Both the position numbers and the translations under genes were made by a program. The notes beneath the pieces were generated by a model. It made no database searches, had not been told where the DNA came from, and worked only from the letters and a program-made list of their open reading frames with translations. This document shows, one piece after another, positions 1 to 7,940 of a stretch of DNA of 64,000 bases. This DNA is from Halobaculum gomorrense (lineage in GTDB: Archaea > Halobacteriota > Halobacteria > Halobacteriales > Haloferacaceae). Numbering within the stretch: the first letter of the stretch is position 1; the number at the start of each line of letters is the position of its first letter. Location: NCBI RefSeq assembly GCF_900129775.1, contig NZ_FQWV01000002.1, positions 248,001 through 312,000 on the forward strand, read 5' to 3'.

Positions 1-231
1 GACTCCCGACCCGAGCACGTGGTCGACAAGCGGAAGTACTGTCAGCGCTGCCCGTACCTCTCGGACCCTCCGAACGTCGTGTGCGGCCGCGACGGCACCG
101 ACATCATCGAGGTCGTCGACGCCGAGCGCTTCCGGGTTCGCGGCTGTCCAATGGTGACGACCGAGGTGAAGCCGAACTTCGCCGCCGCCGAGGAGGCCGA
201 GGGCGGGCCGCCGCCGGGCGACGACGCGTAA
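1..231 (+). CDS. Small four-cysteine protein, 5' end outside window
   Basis: The reading frame is open to the left edge, so the true start is probably outside the window; a GTG at 19 is the first internal alternative. The protein has a C-x2-C pair (CQRC), a single Cys about 14 residues on and a further Cys in RGCP, a pattern that suggests a small zinc-binding protein. The C-terminus is a low-complexity Ala/Glu/Gly/Pro tail. I recognise the style from haloarchaeal genomes but know no function. It lies 32 bp upstream of TFS on the same strand and could share its transcript. Confidence 0.6.
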   Translation, partial: DSRPEHVVDKRKYCQRCPYLSDPPNVVCGRDGTDIIEVVDAERFRVRGCPMVTTEVKPNFAAAEEAEGGPPPGDDA

Positions 232-263
232 CACATACCGGTGCGGCCCGAGTAGCGCGGGGT

Positions 264-587
264 ATGCAGTTTTGCGACGACTGCGGCTCGATGATGCGCA
301 CCGAAGACGGGGTGATGGTGTGCGCCTCCTGCGGCGCGACCGCCGACCGCGACGAGGATCTGGCCGCGCGGTACGTCTCCACCGAGGAGCAAACCGACGA
401 TGACGTGATTGAGACCGAGGAAGGCGCGAACTTCGAGGGGAAGCCTACCTCCGACGACGTGATCTGCGACGAGTGCGGTCACACCGTCGCCTGGTACACG
501 ATCAAACAGACCGGCGCCGCCGACGAGCCGCCGACGCGCTTCTTCAAGTGCAAGGAGTGCGGCTACCGCTGGAGAGAATACAACTGA
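264..587 (+). CDS. tfs: Transcript cleavage factor TFS (TFIIS-like)
   Basis: 107 residues, the usual size of archaeal TFS. The N-terminal zinc ribbon uses C4/C7 and C20/C23 and resembles RNA polymerase subunit RPB9. The C-terminal TFIIS-type ribbon uses C68/C71 and C96/C99. Between the last two pairs the acidic D-E dipeptide (residues 87-88) sits where TFIIS inserts its catalytic hairpin into the polymerase secondary channel. The family rescues backtracked RNA polymerase by stimulating transcript cleavage. The start is the ATG at 264, which places the first Cys pair at the expected position; longer frames upstream lack homology. Confidence 0.93.
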   Translation: MQFCDDCGSMMRTEDGVMVCASCGATADRDEDLAARYVSTEEQTDDDVIETEEGANFEGKPTSDDVICDECGHTVAWYTIKQTGAADEPPTRFFKCKECGYRWREYN

Positions 588-605
588 TGGTCTAGCGGGA
601 CCGGC

Positions 606-1241
606 TCACAGCGCGTCCGACAGCCACGCTCCGACCGCGTCGCCGACCTTCCCCGCCTGGCCGACGAAGAAGTGGTCGGCAGACCACTCCACCGTCTCGA
701 CCCCCAGTTCCCGCGCGCGTTCGACGACGGGCTTCCAGTCGGCAGTGTCGTCGCGGGTCGCGTACACCACCTGCGTGGGACAGTCGATGTCCTCCAGCGC
801 CGCGACGGCGTCCAGATCGGAGGCGATCCGTGCCGTGGGCGCGAGCGCCGAAACGGCGTCCACGTCGCCCTCGCTCGCTCCGCTCTCGCTGGCGACGAGC
901 AGCGCGAGCGTCCCCCCGAAGCTGAAGCCGAACAGGCCGACGCGGTCGTACCGTTCGCGCGCCCATGCGACGGCGTTGCGTGCGTCGGCGCGCTCGCCGT
1001 ACCCTCCGTCCCAGTCGCCGTAGTCGAACCGGAAGCAGTCGACGCCGCCGGCGGTGAGTGCCGACGAGACCGCGCGGAGCCGCTCGTCGCCGCGGTGGCC
1101 GCGGTGCTGCGGATGTGGCGGGCACGCGACGACGCAGGCGTCGGCGTCGCTCGCCGTCGAGGCCGCGCCTCGCTTGGCCTCGCTCGTACGGTCCAGCGAC
1201 CCCCGAACGTCGCGGCCGCCGGGGACGAGTACGTCGGTCAC
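606..1241 (-). CDS. Alpha/beta hydrolase (dienelactone hydrolase-like)
   Basis: About 211 residues from a GTG at 1241. The frame is open to 1322, but that extension would overlap the pspA promoter and looks non-coding. The nucleophile elbow is GFSFGG; an HPQHRGHRGDERLR segment follows the first core strand; the Asp (ATRDDTADW) and the final His (SADHFFVGQ) complete a plausible Ser-Asp-His triad. This is a compact soluble hydrolase of the kind that acts on small esters or lactones; the substrate cannot be read from sequence. It is divergent from pspA. Confidence 0.8.
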   Translation of the reverse strand: MTDVLVPGGRDVRGSLDRTSEAKRGAASTASDADACVVACPPHPQHRGHRGDERLRAVSSALTAGGVDCFRFDYGDWDGGYGERADARNAVAWARERYDRVGLFGFSFGGTLALLVASESGASEGDVDAVSALAPTARIASDLDAVAALEDIDCPTQVVYATRDDTADWKPVVERARELGVETVEWSADHFFVGQAGKVGDAVGAWLSDAL

Positions 1242-1303
1242 GCCGTCGCCCTCGCTCGCGCGGGTGAAAATGGTAGCGGGTGGCGTCTTCTCGGCCGGGT
1301 GAG

Positions 1304-1310
1304 ATTTATA
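1304..1310 (+). promoter_or_regulatory. TATA box of pspA
   Basis: The heptamer ATTTATA stands out in G+C-rich DNA and ends 24 bp before the pspA ATG. With the usual archaeal spacing of 22-27 bp to the start site, transcription would begin at or next to the start codon, giving a leaderless mRNA. Confidence 0.55.
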
Positions 1311-1334
1311 CGGCCAGTTCACCTACTTCGGGTT

Positions 1335-2171
1335 ATGGGTATCCTCTCGCGCACCTCCTACGTCATCCGCTCGAAGATCAATTTGATCCTCAACCGAGCG
1401 GAGGACCCGACGGAGACGCTCGACTACAGCTACGAACAGATGCGCGACGAGCTGCAGGATGTCAAGCAGGGCATCGCCGACCTGACGACCCAGAAGAAGC
1501 GCCTCGAGATCCAGAAGCGCCGACTGGAAGAGAACGTCGAGAAGCACAACGAGCAGGCGCGAGAGGCCGTCCAGCAGGACCGCGACGACCTCGCGCGAAA
1601 GGCGCTGGAAAAGAAGAAGTCGAAGATGAACCAGATCGAGGACTTGGAGTCGCAGATCGCCGAGCTGCAGAACACCCAGGATCAGCTCGTCGATAAGAAA
1701 GATGAGCTCCAGGGTCGCATCGAGGAGTTCAAGACAAAAAAGGAGACGATGAAGGCGCGCTACGAGGCCGCCGAGGCGTCGACGAGGGTGTCGGAGGCGA
1801 TGTCGGGCGTCGGCGACGAGATGGAAGACGTCGGGCGCGCGATCGAGCGCGCCGAGGACCGCACCGAGGAGATGGAGGCGCGCTCGCAGGCGATGGACGA
1901 ACTGCAAGACTCTGGCGCGTTCGACGACGCGCTCTCCGACGAGGACGAGATCGACCGGGAACTGGAGTCCGGGCGAACCGACCGCGAGGTCGACGCCGAG
2001 TTGGAGACGCTGCGCGCCGAGCTGGGGAAGGGATCGGCCGAGGACGACGGCGAGGCGGGCGCAGGCGCGGACGCCGACGTGGACGTGGAGGCTGAGCCCG
2101 TCCCAGACGAGGAGGTCGAGGCCGAACTGGAGGAGCTCCGCGAGGAGGAGGACGCCGACGCCTCGAAGTAG
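1335..2171 (+). CDS. pspA: PspA/IM30-family membrane-stress protein
   Basis: 278 residues. It begins MGILSRTSYVIRSKIN, matching the amphipathic N-terminal helix of PspA/Vipp1 proteins, followed by NRAEDPTETLDYSYEQM, a family hallmark. Residues about 30 to 220 are an almost uninterrupted Gln/Lys/Glu-rich coiled coil, the ESCRT-III-like fold that polymerises on damaged membranes. The last 60 residues form a very acidic tail (repeated E/D) of the kind added in halophiles. The role is inferred from the family: membrane maintenance under stress. The gene stands alone with its own promoter; no pspF-type regulator is adjacent. Confidence 0.88.
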   Translation: MGILSRTSYVIRSKINLILNRAEDPTETLDYSYEQMRDELQDVKQGIADLTTQKKRLEIQKRRLEENVEKHNEQAREAVQQDRDDLARKALEKKKSKMNQIEDLESQIAELQNTQDQLVDKKDELQGRIEEFKTKKETMKARYEAAEASTRVSEAMSGVGDEMEDVGRAIERAEDRTEEMEARSQAMDELQDSGAFDDALSDEDEIDRELESGRTDREVDAELETLRAELGKGSAEDDGEAGAGADADVDVEAEPVPDEEVEAELEELREEEDADASK

Positions 2172-2253
2172 CGCCGACGCCCCGCCCCCGCCGTGACTCG
2201 CCGCCGAAGGGTCGGCCGCCCCGCTTTTTACCGACCGTCTCGACCGTCGCCCC

Positions 2254-3291
2254 ATGACCGACGACTCTGACCAGCCGAGCGACCGGCTGCGCGAGCGGGC
2301 AGAGGAGAGCCGCTGGAAGCTATGGCTCCTGTTGGAGGCGGACCGGCGGCTCGTCGTCGCCGGGTTCGTGGCCGCGGTGTTCGCCGTGGTGCTCGCCTCG
2401 GGGCTGTTGTACCCGCCGGCCGAGGGCTCGATCCGAACGAGCGACTCCATCGACACGGTGTTTCAGGGGTTCCTCACGGCGACGATCACCGGCGTGACGC
2501 TCGTGCTCACGCTGAACCAGCTCGTGCTCTCCCAGGAGCTGGGGGCCGTCGGCGACCAGCGCGAGCGGATGCGCGGGGCCATGGAGTTCCGGGAGGACGT
2601 CGCCGACCTGATCGACGCGCCGGTCAGCCCTGCGCGGCCGGCACAGCTCCTCCGCGCGCTCGTGCAGGTGTCGGCCGACCGCGCCCGCGAGGTGCGCGAG
2701 GCCGCCGCCCGCACCGGCGACGACGCGGCGACCGAGGCGGTCGATGACCTGACGGCGAGCCTCGTCGGAAACGCAGAGACGGTCTCGGCCGGCCTGGACG
2801 ACGCGCGCTTCGGCGAGTTCGACGTGATCTCCTCGGCGCTGAACTTCAACTACTCGTGGAAGGTGTTCGCGGGGAACCGGATCCGCGCTGAATACGGCGA
2901 CGTGCTCGACGAGGAGGGGCGGGAGGCGCTCGACCGGCTCACCGAGACGCTCGAGCTGTTCGGACCGGCGCGTGAGCACTTCAAGACGCTGTACTTCCAG
3001 TGGGAGCTGATCAACCTCTCGCGGTCTATCCTCACGTGGGCGATCCCCGCACTGCTGGTGTCGGTGTTCATGATTGCGTTCTTCAACGACGCCACCTACT
3101 CGTACACGCCGTTCGGCGTGGAGACGCTGGTGCCCGTGGTCGCGACCGCCGCGACCGTCGCGACGCTCCCGTTTCTCGTGTTGATCGCGTACATTCTCCG
3201 GATCGCGACCGTGACGAAGCACACGCTGTCGATCGGACCATTCATCCTCCGGGAGACCGACGAGGTGTCGGAGATCGAGTGGGAGGGATGA
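2254..3291 (+). CDS. Haloarchaeal integral membrane protein, function unknown
   Basis: 345 residues with two hydrophobic segments near the N-terminus (about residues 34-54 and 72-92), a soluble acidic helical middle (about 95-250), and two further segments (about 255-275 and 288-310). The middle contains several Asp/Glu/Arg-rich helices and a conserved-looking SALNFNYSWKVFAGNRIR stretch. I recognise no catalytic motif. The layout of two pairs of membrane helices around a long cytoplasmic or extracellular domain could suit a sensor or channel-like protein, but this is only a description. It lies 82 bp after pspA on the same strand. Confidence 0.75.
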   Translation: MTDDSDQPSDRLRERAEESRWKLWLLLEADRRLVVAGFVAAVFAVVLASGLLYPPAEGSIRTSDSIDTVFQGFLTATITGVTLVLTLNQLVLSQELGAVGDQRERMRGAMEFREDVADLIDAPVSPARPAQLLRALVQVSADRAREVREAAARTGDDAATEAVDDLTASLVGNAETVSAGLDDARFGEFDVISSALNFNYSWKVFAGNRIRAEYGDVLDEEGREALDRLTETLELFGPAREHFKTLYFQWELINLSRSILTWAIPALLVSVFMIAFFNDATYSYTPFGVETLVPVVATAATVATLPFLVLIAYILRIATVTKHTLSIGPFILRETDEVSEIEWEG

Positions 3292-3361
3292 CATCCGGGC
3301 GACCGACGGGCTCTCGTGGTGGCACCGACAGACGAAAGTCGCCCCGGGCGGAAGGACGGGT

Positions 3362-3703
3362 ATGAGCGACCTCGACGCGGAGGTACAGACCGCCAGCGAT
3401 GTCGGCGGCGACGGGCCGCCGGTGGAGGAGAAACCCTACAAGATCATCTTCGAGGCGAACGCCTGCTTCGGTGCGGGTAAGTGCGCGGAGGTCGCGGACA
3501 ACTGGGAGATGGACATCGCCAGCGGTATGGCGAAGCCGACGTCGTACTACATCGGCGAAGACGAGTTGGCGGAGAACATCCGCGCGGCCGAGGTGTGCCC
3601 CGCGAAGAAGGACGTGGGCTGTATCCACGTCGTCGACCGACGAACCGACGAGGAGCTGTCGCCGGACCCGCACGGCGACGGCACGCTGAGCGTCGACTGG
3701 TAG
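3362..3703 (+). CDS. Small ferredoxin-like iron-sulfur protein
   Basis: 113 residues. Cysteines occur at 35 and 41 (CFGAGKC) and at 79 and 87 (CPAKKDVGC); the CP dipeptide and the spacing resemble single-cluster 3Fe-4S/4Fe-4S ferredoxins related to Fer4_13 and Fer4_15 domains. It is distinct from the 2Fe-2S plant-type ferredoxin that is the main haloarchaeal ferredoxin. An acidic N-terminal extension of about 22 residues precedes the domain. Electron transfer is the expected role; the partner is unknown. The gene is monocistronic, 70 bp after the membrane protein and just before tRNA-Leu. Confidence 0.75.
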   Translation: MSDLDAEVQTASDVGGDGPPVEEKPYKIIFEANACFGAGKCAEVADNWEMDIASGMAKPTSYYIGEDELAENIRAAEVCPAKKDVGCIHVVDRRTDEELSPDPHGDGTLSVDW

Positions 3704-3746
3704 GAACCGAAAACACCAACCGCCCCACCGCGCTACGACCGGACGC

Positions 3747-3831
3747 GCGAGGGTGGCTGAGCTTGGCCAAAGGCGGCGGACTTAAGATCCGCTCCCTCAG
3801 GGGTTCAAGGGTTCAAATCCCTTCCCTCGCA
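3747..3831 (+). tRNA. tRNA-Leu, anticodon UAA
   Basis: An 85-nt class II tRNA. The 7-bp acceptor stem pairs GCGAGGG (3747-3753) with CCCTCGC (3824-3830), with A as discriminator at 3831. The anticodon stem is GCGGA/TCCGC with loop CTTAAGA, so the anticodon is TAA, reading UUA. A long variable arm (CCCTC/GAGG-like region) and a GGTTCAAATCC T arm follow, as expected for leucine. CCA is not encoded and no intron is visible. The 3' half is repeated in decayed form just downstream. Confidence 0.95.
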
Positions 3832-3930
3832 GTCGCGACGAGCGAAGCGAGAAGTGCTGAGAAGGAAGAGATTCTGAACCGGAGAGGTCGCGCGCAGGCG
3901 AGCGCGAGCGAGCCGAGCACGTCCGACCGT

Positions 3931-4161
3931 GGTTCAAATCCTGTCCCTCGCATCGCAGCGAGGTCCCTCGGGAACCGAGCAAGCTGCACGCAAGGACGGA
4001 TCTGAAGCAGGGAGCAGCTCGCTGCGACCGTGGTTCACATCCCTCCTCTCGTATTCCGGATCGAACGGACGCGAGGGCGGTGAATATCGGTCTGAGCGAG
4101 TTGCAGTCGACGGCGCCGAGCACCGCGATTCGACGGCGTGGTTCGGATCCCCTCTCTCGCG
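3931..4161 (+). repeat. Three decayed copies of the tRNA-Leu 3' end
   Basis: The last 22 nt of tRNA-Leu (3810-3831, T arm through acceptor) recur at 3931-3952 (20/22 identical), 4032-4053 (18/22) and 4140-4161 (17/22). Spacing is 121, 101 and 108 bp, and identity falls with distance. None has a D arm, anticodon arm or 5' acceptor strand, so they are not tRNA genes. They look like attachment-site remnants left by successive integrations and losses at this tRNA, or a slowly diverging tandem duplication. The 480 bp from 3832 to 4311 holds no convincing gene. Confidence 0.7.
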
Positions 4162-4311
4162 GTTCGCATCGTCGCGGCGCTCGCGGTCGGCGCTGGTGTC
4201 GGACTGGCGGTGCGGCACACGCACTGGCGATGCGGTACATGCGCCGCCGGGGTCCCCCTGGCCGTGACAGCGTCCGGAACGCCTTTGAGGCTGTAATGAG
4301 ATGTAATTAGC

Positions 4312-4500
4312 ATGCTTCCGACCGACGCGCCGTCGCGGCCGGACGCGCTGCTGGCCGTCGTGGGGGTGGCGCTCGTCGCGGCGACACTCGCGACCGTGGC
4401 GTTCGGCATGCCGTTTCGGGTGACAGGCGCCGCCGGTTCAGTTATCGGCGCGGTCGCCATCGCCGACGGCGTGTTCCGAAACCCACCCACCGACGGGTGA
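4312..4500 (+). CDS. Small two-helix membrane protein
   Basis: 62 residues. Two hydrophobic stretches (about residues 12-31 and 37-54) are separated by a short PFRVTG turn, giving a helical hairpin. The start ATG at 4312 follows an A/T-rich stretch (about 4294-4311) that could hold its promoter. Such tiny membrane proteins are common in haloarchaea; no function is evident. It stands alone, between the tRNA-Leu repeats and a 350-bp spacer. Confidence 0.6.
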   Translation: MLPTDAPSRPDALLAVVGVALVAATLATVAFGMPFRVTGAAGSVIGAVAIADGVFRNPPTDG

Positions 4501-4848
4501 CCACTCGGCGCGCTCAGGGCGCGATCGTTGGCGGACCAGTCCGACGGATCGACGAGAACCGGTATCGATCGCTCCCGAATTTCTGATTCATCCCGACCGC
4601 GATAGCGGCGGCTCAGAACTGTGAAACGTGGGCCGAACGCGCGCCGGTGAAAAGAGCGGCGCGCGTTCCGCCCTGAATTGGTCCCCGCTGACGCTTCGGC
4701 CCTCCAGACGAAGCGTCACCTATCCCAAACGGGTCCGACTACTTAACCATGTTGGCGCCGGCCGTACCGTCCCCGACCGTAACTGTCGGTCGTGCGCGAC
4801 AGACGCCACAGCGAGGGGGATCCGCGATCGTTTCGGACGGGGAAGCGT
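4501..4848. other. Intergenic spacer between convergent genes
   Basis: 348 bp between the small membrane protein and the 3' end of the monooxygenase gene. It has no frame that looks coding, no tRNA-like fold and no long repeat. Short A/T-rich patches occur near 4577-4590. I see nothing further. Confidence 0.5.
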
Positions 4849-6210
4849 TCATTTTAGCTGCTGTCGCGCGGGGTGGGTCGCGGACAGCCTGGAGCCGTCG
4901 CCGATGAGGCGCTCGCGGAGGGTCTCTCCGGGTGTCGGCTCCACGAGCAGGTCTCGCGCGCGCAGTTCCGGCACGAGGAGGTCGACCACGTCGTCGAGGC
5001 TCCCCGTCCGCAGGACCTCCTTCACGTTGAAGCCGTCGACGCCGACCGCCTCGTGCCAGTACTGGAGTTCGTCGGCCACCTGCTCGGGCGTCCCGACGAC
5101 GACCGGCGAGGTGGTGCCCAGCCCGGAGAACTGTGCGACCTCCCGGACGGTCCACTCGCGGTCCGGGTCGGACTTCGTGAAGGCGTTCATCGTCCCCTGG
5201 ATCGCGCCGGTCTCGATGTGCTCGATCTTCTGATCGGGGTCGAGTTCCGAGAGGTCCATGTCGAGAAAGCCCGACAGCAGCGCGAGCGTCGCCTCCACGT
5301 CGACCGTCTCCAGCAGGCGCTCGTACTTCGCCTGTGCGGCCTCCTCCGTCTCGGCGACGATGGGGACGATGCCGGGGAAGAACGCGAGGTCGTCGGGGTC
5401 CCTGCCGAGGTCGGCGGCCCGGTCGCGCAGGTCGTCCATGTACTCGCGGACGCCGCGCTCGGTGGGCTGCGAGCAGAACACCGCCTCGGCGTTGGCGGCG
5501 GCGAAGTCGCGCCCGCGGTCGGAGGAGCCCGCCTGGAAGATCACGGGACTCCGCTGCGGCGACGGCTCGCAGCCGTGCGGGCCGGGCACGTCGAAGAACG
5601 CGCCCTCGTGGTCGATGTCGTGGACCTTCGCGGGATCGGTGAAGACGCCTGACTCGCGGTCGCGGACGACGGCGCCCTCCTCCCACGAGTCCTCCCACAG
5701 CGCGTAGCAGACGTCCATGAACTCGTCCGCGCGGTCGTATCTGGTCTTCTTGTCCATCCGCTCGTCGAGGCCGAGGTTCGCCGCCGCCGACTCCAGGTAG
5801 GAGGTGACGACGTTGAACGCGATGCGGCCGTCCGTGAGGTGGTCGAGCGTGGAGAACTCCCGCGCGAGCTGGTACGGGTGGGTGTAGGTGGTCGACTTCG
5901 TCACCGCGAACCCGAGCGAGTCCGTCACCTCCGCCATCGCGGGCACGAGATACCCGGGGTCGTTCGAGGGGGTCTGGACGGCCTTCTCGATCGCCGTGGA
6001 GCGGTCGCCGCCGTACACGTCGTAGACGCCGCGCACGTCCGCGAAGAACACCGCCGCGAAGCCGCCGCGCTCGGCGGTCCTGGCCACGTCGGTCCAGTAC
6101 TCCCTGTCCCTGTACTCGGCGGAGCGGTCCGCCGGGTGTCGCCACGAGCCCGGCGAGACGTGCTCCACGGAGTTCATCGTGAAGAGGTTGAGGTGGATCC
6201 CGTCGCTCAT
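4849..6210 (-). CDS. FMN-dependent luciferase-like monooxygenase (NtaA/SnaA/DszA type)
   Basis: 453 residues, the typical length for the NtaA/SnaA/DszA/SfnG branch of the bacterial luciferase superfamily. Family features are the N-terminal FTMNSVEHVSPGSWRHP strand-loop, the YWTDVARTAERGGFAAVFFAD helix with a following DVYGG, the substrate-shaping PSNDPGYLVPAMA, the NVVTSYLESAAANLG segment and the late SPVIFQAGSSDRGRDFAA flavin-phosphate loop. These enzymes need a separate flavin reductase and oxidise organic N or S compounds; the substrate is unknown and no reductase gene is adjacent. The ATG at 6210 fits the family start. Confidence 0.88.
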   Translation of the reverse strand: MSDGIHLNLFTMNSVEHVSPGSWRHPADRSAEYRDREYWTDVARTAERGGFAAVFFADVRGVYDVYGGDRSTAIEKAVQTPSNDPGYLVPAMAEVTDSLGFAVTKSTTYTHPYQLAREFSTLDHLTDGRIAFNVVTSYLESAAANLGLDERMDKKTRYDRADEFMDVCYALWEDSWEEGAVVRDRESGVFTDPAKVHDIDHEGAFFDVPGPHGCEPSPQRSPVIFQAGSSDRGRDFAAANAEAVFCSQPTERGVREYMDDLRDRAADLGRDPDDLAFFPGIVPIVAETEEAAQAKYERLLETVDVEATLALLSGFLDMDLSELDPDQKIEHIETGAIQGTMNAFTKSDPDREWTVREVAQFSGLGTTSPVVVGTPEQVADELQYWHEAVGVDGFNVKEVLRTGSLDDVVDLLVPELRARDLLVEPTPGETLRERLIGDGSRLSATHPARQQLK

Positions 6211-6324
6211 TGGGTTGGTCCTGGAGTGGTAGCGGGGTAAGAGGCGGTGGAATCGGCCGACTGTGCCTGTATTCGGATCGTTCGTTGATCGTGTGGTGTG
6301 GACGCTGTGGGTTCGGCGGAGAAC

Positions 6325-6758
6325 ACGACCGCGAAAGCCCCCGGGCGGGTCGTGGTCGACGGGCGGCAGAGCCGCCCGTCTGCAAGCGGGACCTTCGGTC
6401 CCGCCCAGCCTGCGACTCGCTGCGCTCCTCGCTCGCTTCGCTCGCTGTGGTGCTTACGTCGTCATCAGAACGCGACGCGTTCTGATTGGCTCACGAGAGC
6501 AAAGCTCTCGTGAACGTCTCGGCTCACGACCCGCCCGGCCCCTTTCAGTCCCACCCAACCGCACCGCAGCCTCGTCCTCCCCAGCCGACTCGTTCGTCGC
6601 TTCGCTCCTCACTCGTCCCTCGCGCGCACCCGGCCGACACGGAGGTCGGCCCGCGCGCGCCACCACGGTACGTGTACACCGTGCGGACGGGTACGTCGCT
6701 CGGCTCGTCCAACTGACGGGGCGGGACTGAAAGGGGCCGCGGGGGCTTTCGCGGTCGT
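6325..6758. repeat. 434-bp element bounded by 19-bp inverted repeats
   Basis: The ends are perfect 19-nt inverted repeats at 6325-6343 and 6740-6758 (ACGACCGCGAAAGCCCCCG and its complement). A second, nested 16-nt perfect inverted repeat lies at 6537-6552 and 6723-6738 (GGCCCCTTTCAGTCCC). The part between 6537 and about 6668 resembles another locus at 27,272-27,465. No transposase or credible gene is inside. It occupies most of the 707-bp gap 6211-6917 and looks like a small non-autonomous, MITE-like sequence. Confidence 0.65.
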
Positions 6759-6917
6759 CACCACGGTCGTCGTGACCGTCGTCGCAGTCGCGGTCATCTC
6801 CACGGTTGTCGCTACCGAAACTGTGGTCACCCGGCCACACCGACCGCACAGTCGAAGTATCCGGCCGAACCGACCGGGTGGGTCCGATTTAAGCCAAGCC
6901 CTCACGCACCTACGTCC

Positions 6918-7940
6918 ATGCCCGACCGCGTCGCCGTCCTCGCCCACGAGAAGTTCCCCGACCGCTCGAAGACCGCCAACGGCGTGCTCCGGTACGCAGA
7001 CTACGAGGTCGCCGCCGTCCTCGACCGCGACCGGCCTGGCGAGCGTGTCGCCGACCAGCTTCCCGACGTGCCCGACGCGCCGATCGTGGAGTCGTTCGCG
7101 GACGTGCCCGGGGAGGTGGACGCGCTGATCGTCGGGATCGCGCCCATCGGCGGCGGCTTCGACGAGTCGTGGCGCCCCGACGTGCGCGCGGCCATCGAGG
7201 CCGGCTGCGACGTGGTCTCGGGTCTCCACTACTTCTTGAACGACGACGAGGAGTTCGCCGCGCTCGCGGCCGAACACGGCGTCGAACTGCGCGACGTGCG
7301 CGAGCCACACGACGGCCTCACCGTCGCACAGGGTCGTTCGGACGAGGTGAGCGCCGACGTGGTGCTGACGGTTGGCACGGACTGCTCGGTGGGGAAGATG
7401 ACGGCGACGATGGAGATCGTCGAGGCCGCCCGTGAGGCCGGGATCGACGCGTGCGCGATCCCGACCGGCCAGACCGGGATCATGATCGAGGGGTGGGGGA
7501 ACCCCGTCGACCGCGTCGTCTCGGATTTCACCGCCGGCGCCGTCGAGGAGATGATCCTGGAGCGGGGCGACGAGTACGACCTGCTCGTCGTCGAGGGACA
7601 GGGCAGCATCGTCCATCCCGCCTACTCGGCGGTCACCTGCGGCATCCTCCACGGCGCGATGGCGGACGAACTGGTCCTGTGTCACGCCGCCGGCAGGGAG
7701 GCGATCCACGGCTACGAGGACACCGCGCTCCCGCCGATCGAGGAGTACGTCGACCTCTACGAGTCGCTCGCGGCGCCCGTCCACGAGGCCGAGGTCGTCG
7801 CCGGCGCGCTCAACACCGCCGGCATCGCGGACGACGCGGCCGCCCGGGAGGCGGTCGACGAGTTCGCCGACGAGATCGATGCGCCCGCGACGGACCTCAT
7901 CCGCTTCGGCGCCGAGGCGATCGTGGAGGCGATCCGGTGA
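6918..7940 (+). CDS. dgcN: DUF1611 P-loop protein, DgcN-like D-glutamate N-acetyltransferase
   Basis: 340 residues. The N-terminal Rossmann-like half (to about 145) is followed by a P-loop NTPase-like domain with GTDCSVGK at 153-160 and the downstream motifs PTGQTGIMIEGWG and VEGQGSIVHPAYS, all typical of DUF1611. In marine bacteria the family member DgcN acetylates D-glutamate, and the neighbouring DgcA then racemises N-acetyl-D-glutamate. The same gene pair is found here with a one-base overlap, so I transfer that role by context. The ATG at 6918 follows a TTTAA-rich box about 30 bp upstream, suggesting a leaderless mRNA. Confidence 0.8.
   Translation: MPDRVAVLAHEKFPDRSKTANGVLRYADYEVAAVLDRDRPGERVADQLPDVPDAPIVESFADVPGEVDALIVGIAPIGGGFDESWRPDVRAAIEAGCDVVSGLHYFLNDDEEFAALAAEHGVELRDVREPHDGLTVAQGRSDEVSADVVLTVGTDCSVGKMTATMEIVEAAREAGIDACAIPTGQTGIMIEGWGNPVDRVVSDFTAGAVEEMILERGDEYDLLVVEGQGSIVHPAYSAVTCGILHGAMADELVLCHAAGREAIHGYEDTALPPIEEYVDLYESLAAPVHEAEVVAGALNTAGIADDAAAREAVDEFADEIDAPATDLIRFGAEAIVEAIR

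Noticed and set aside
3931-4161. Additional tRNA genes
   Set aside because: Only the T arm and 3' acceptor strand are present; no anticodon arm or 5' acceptor.
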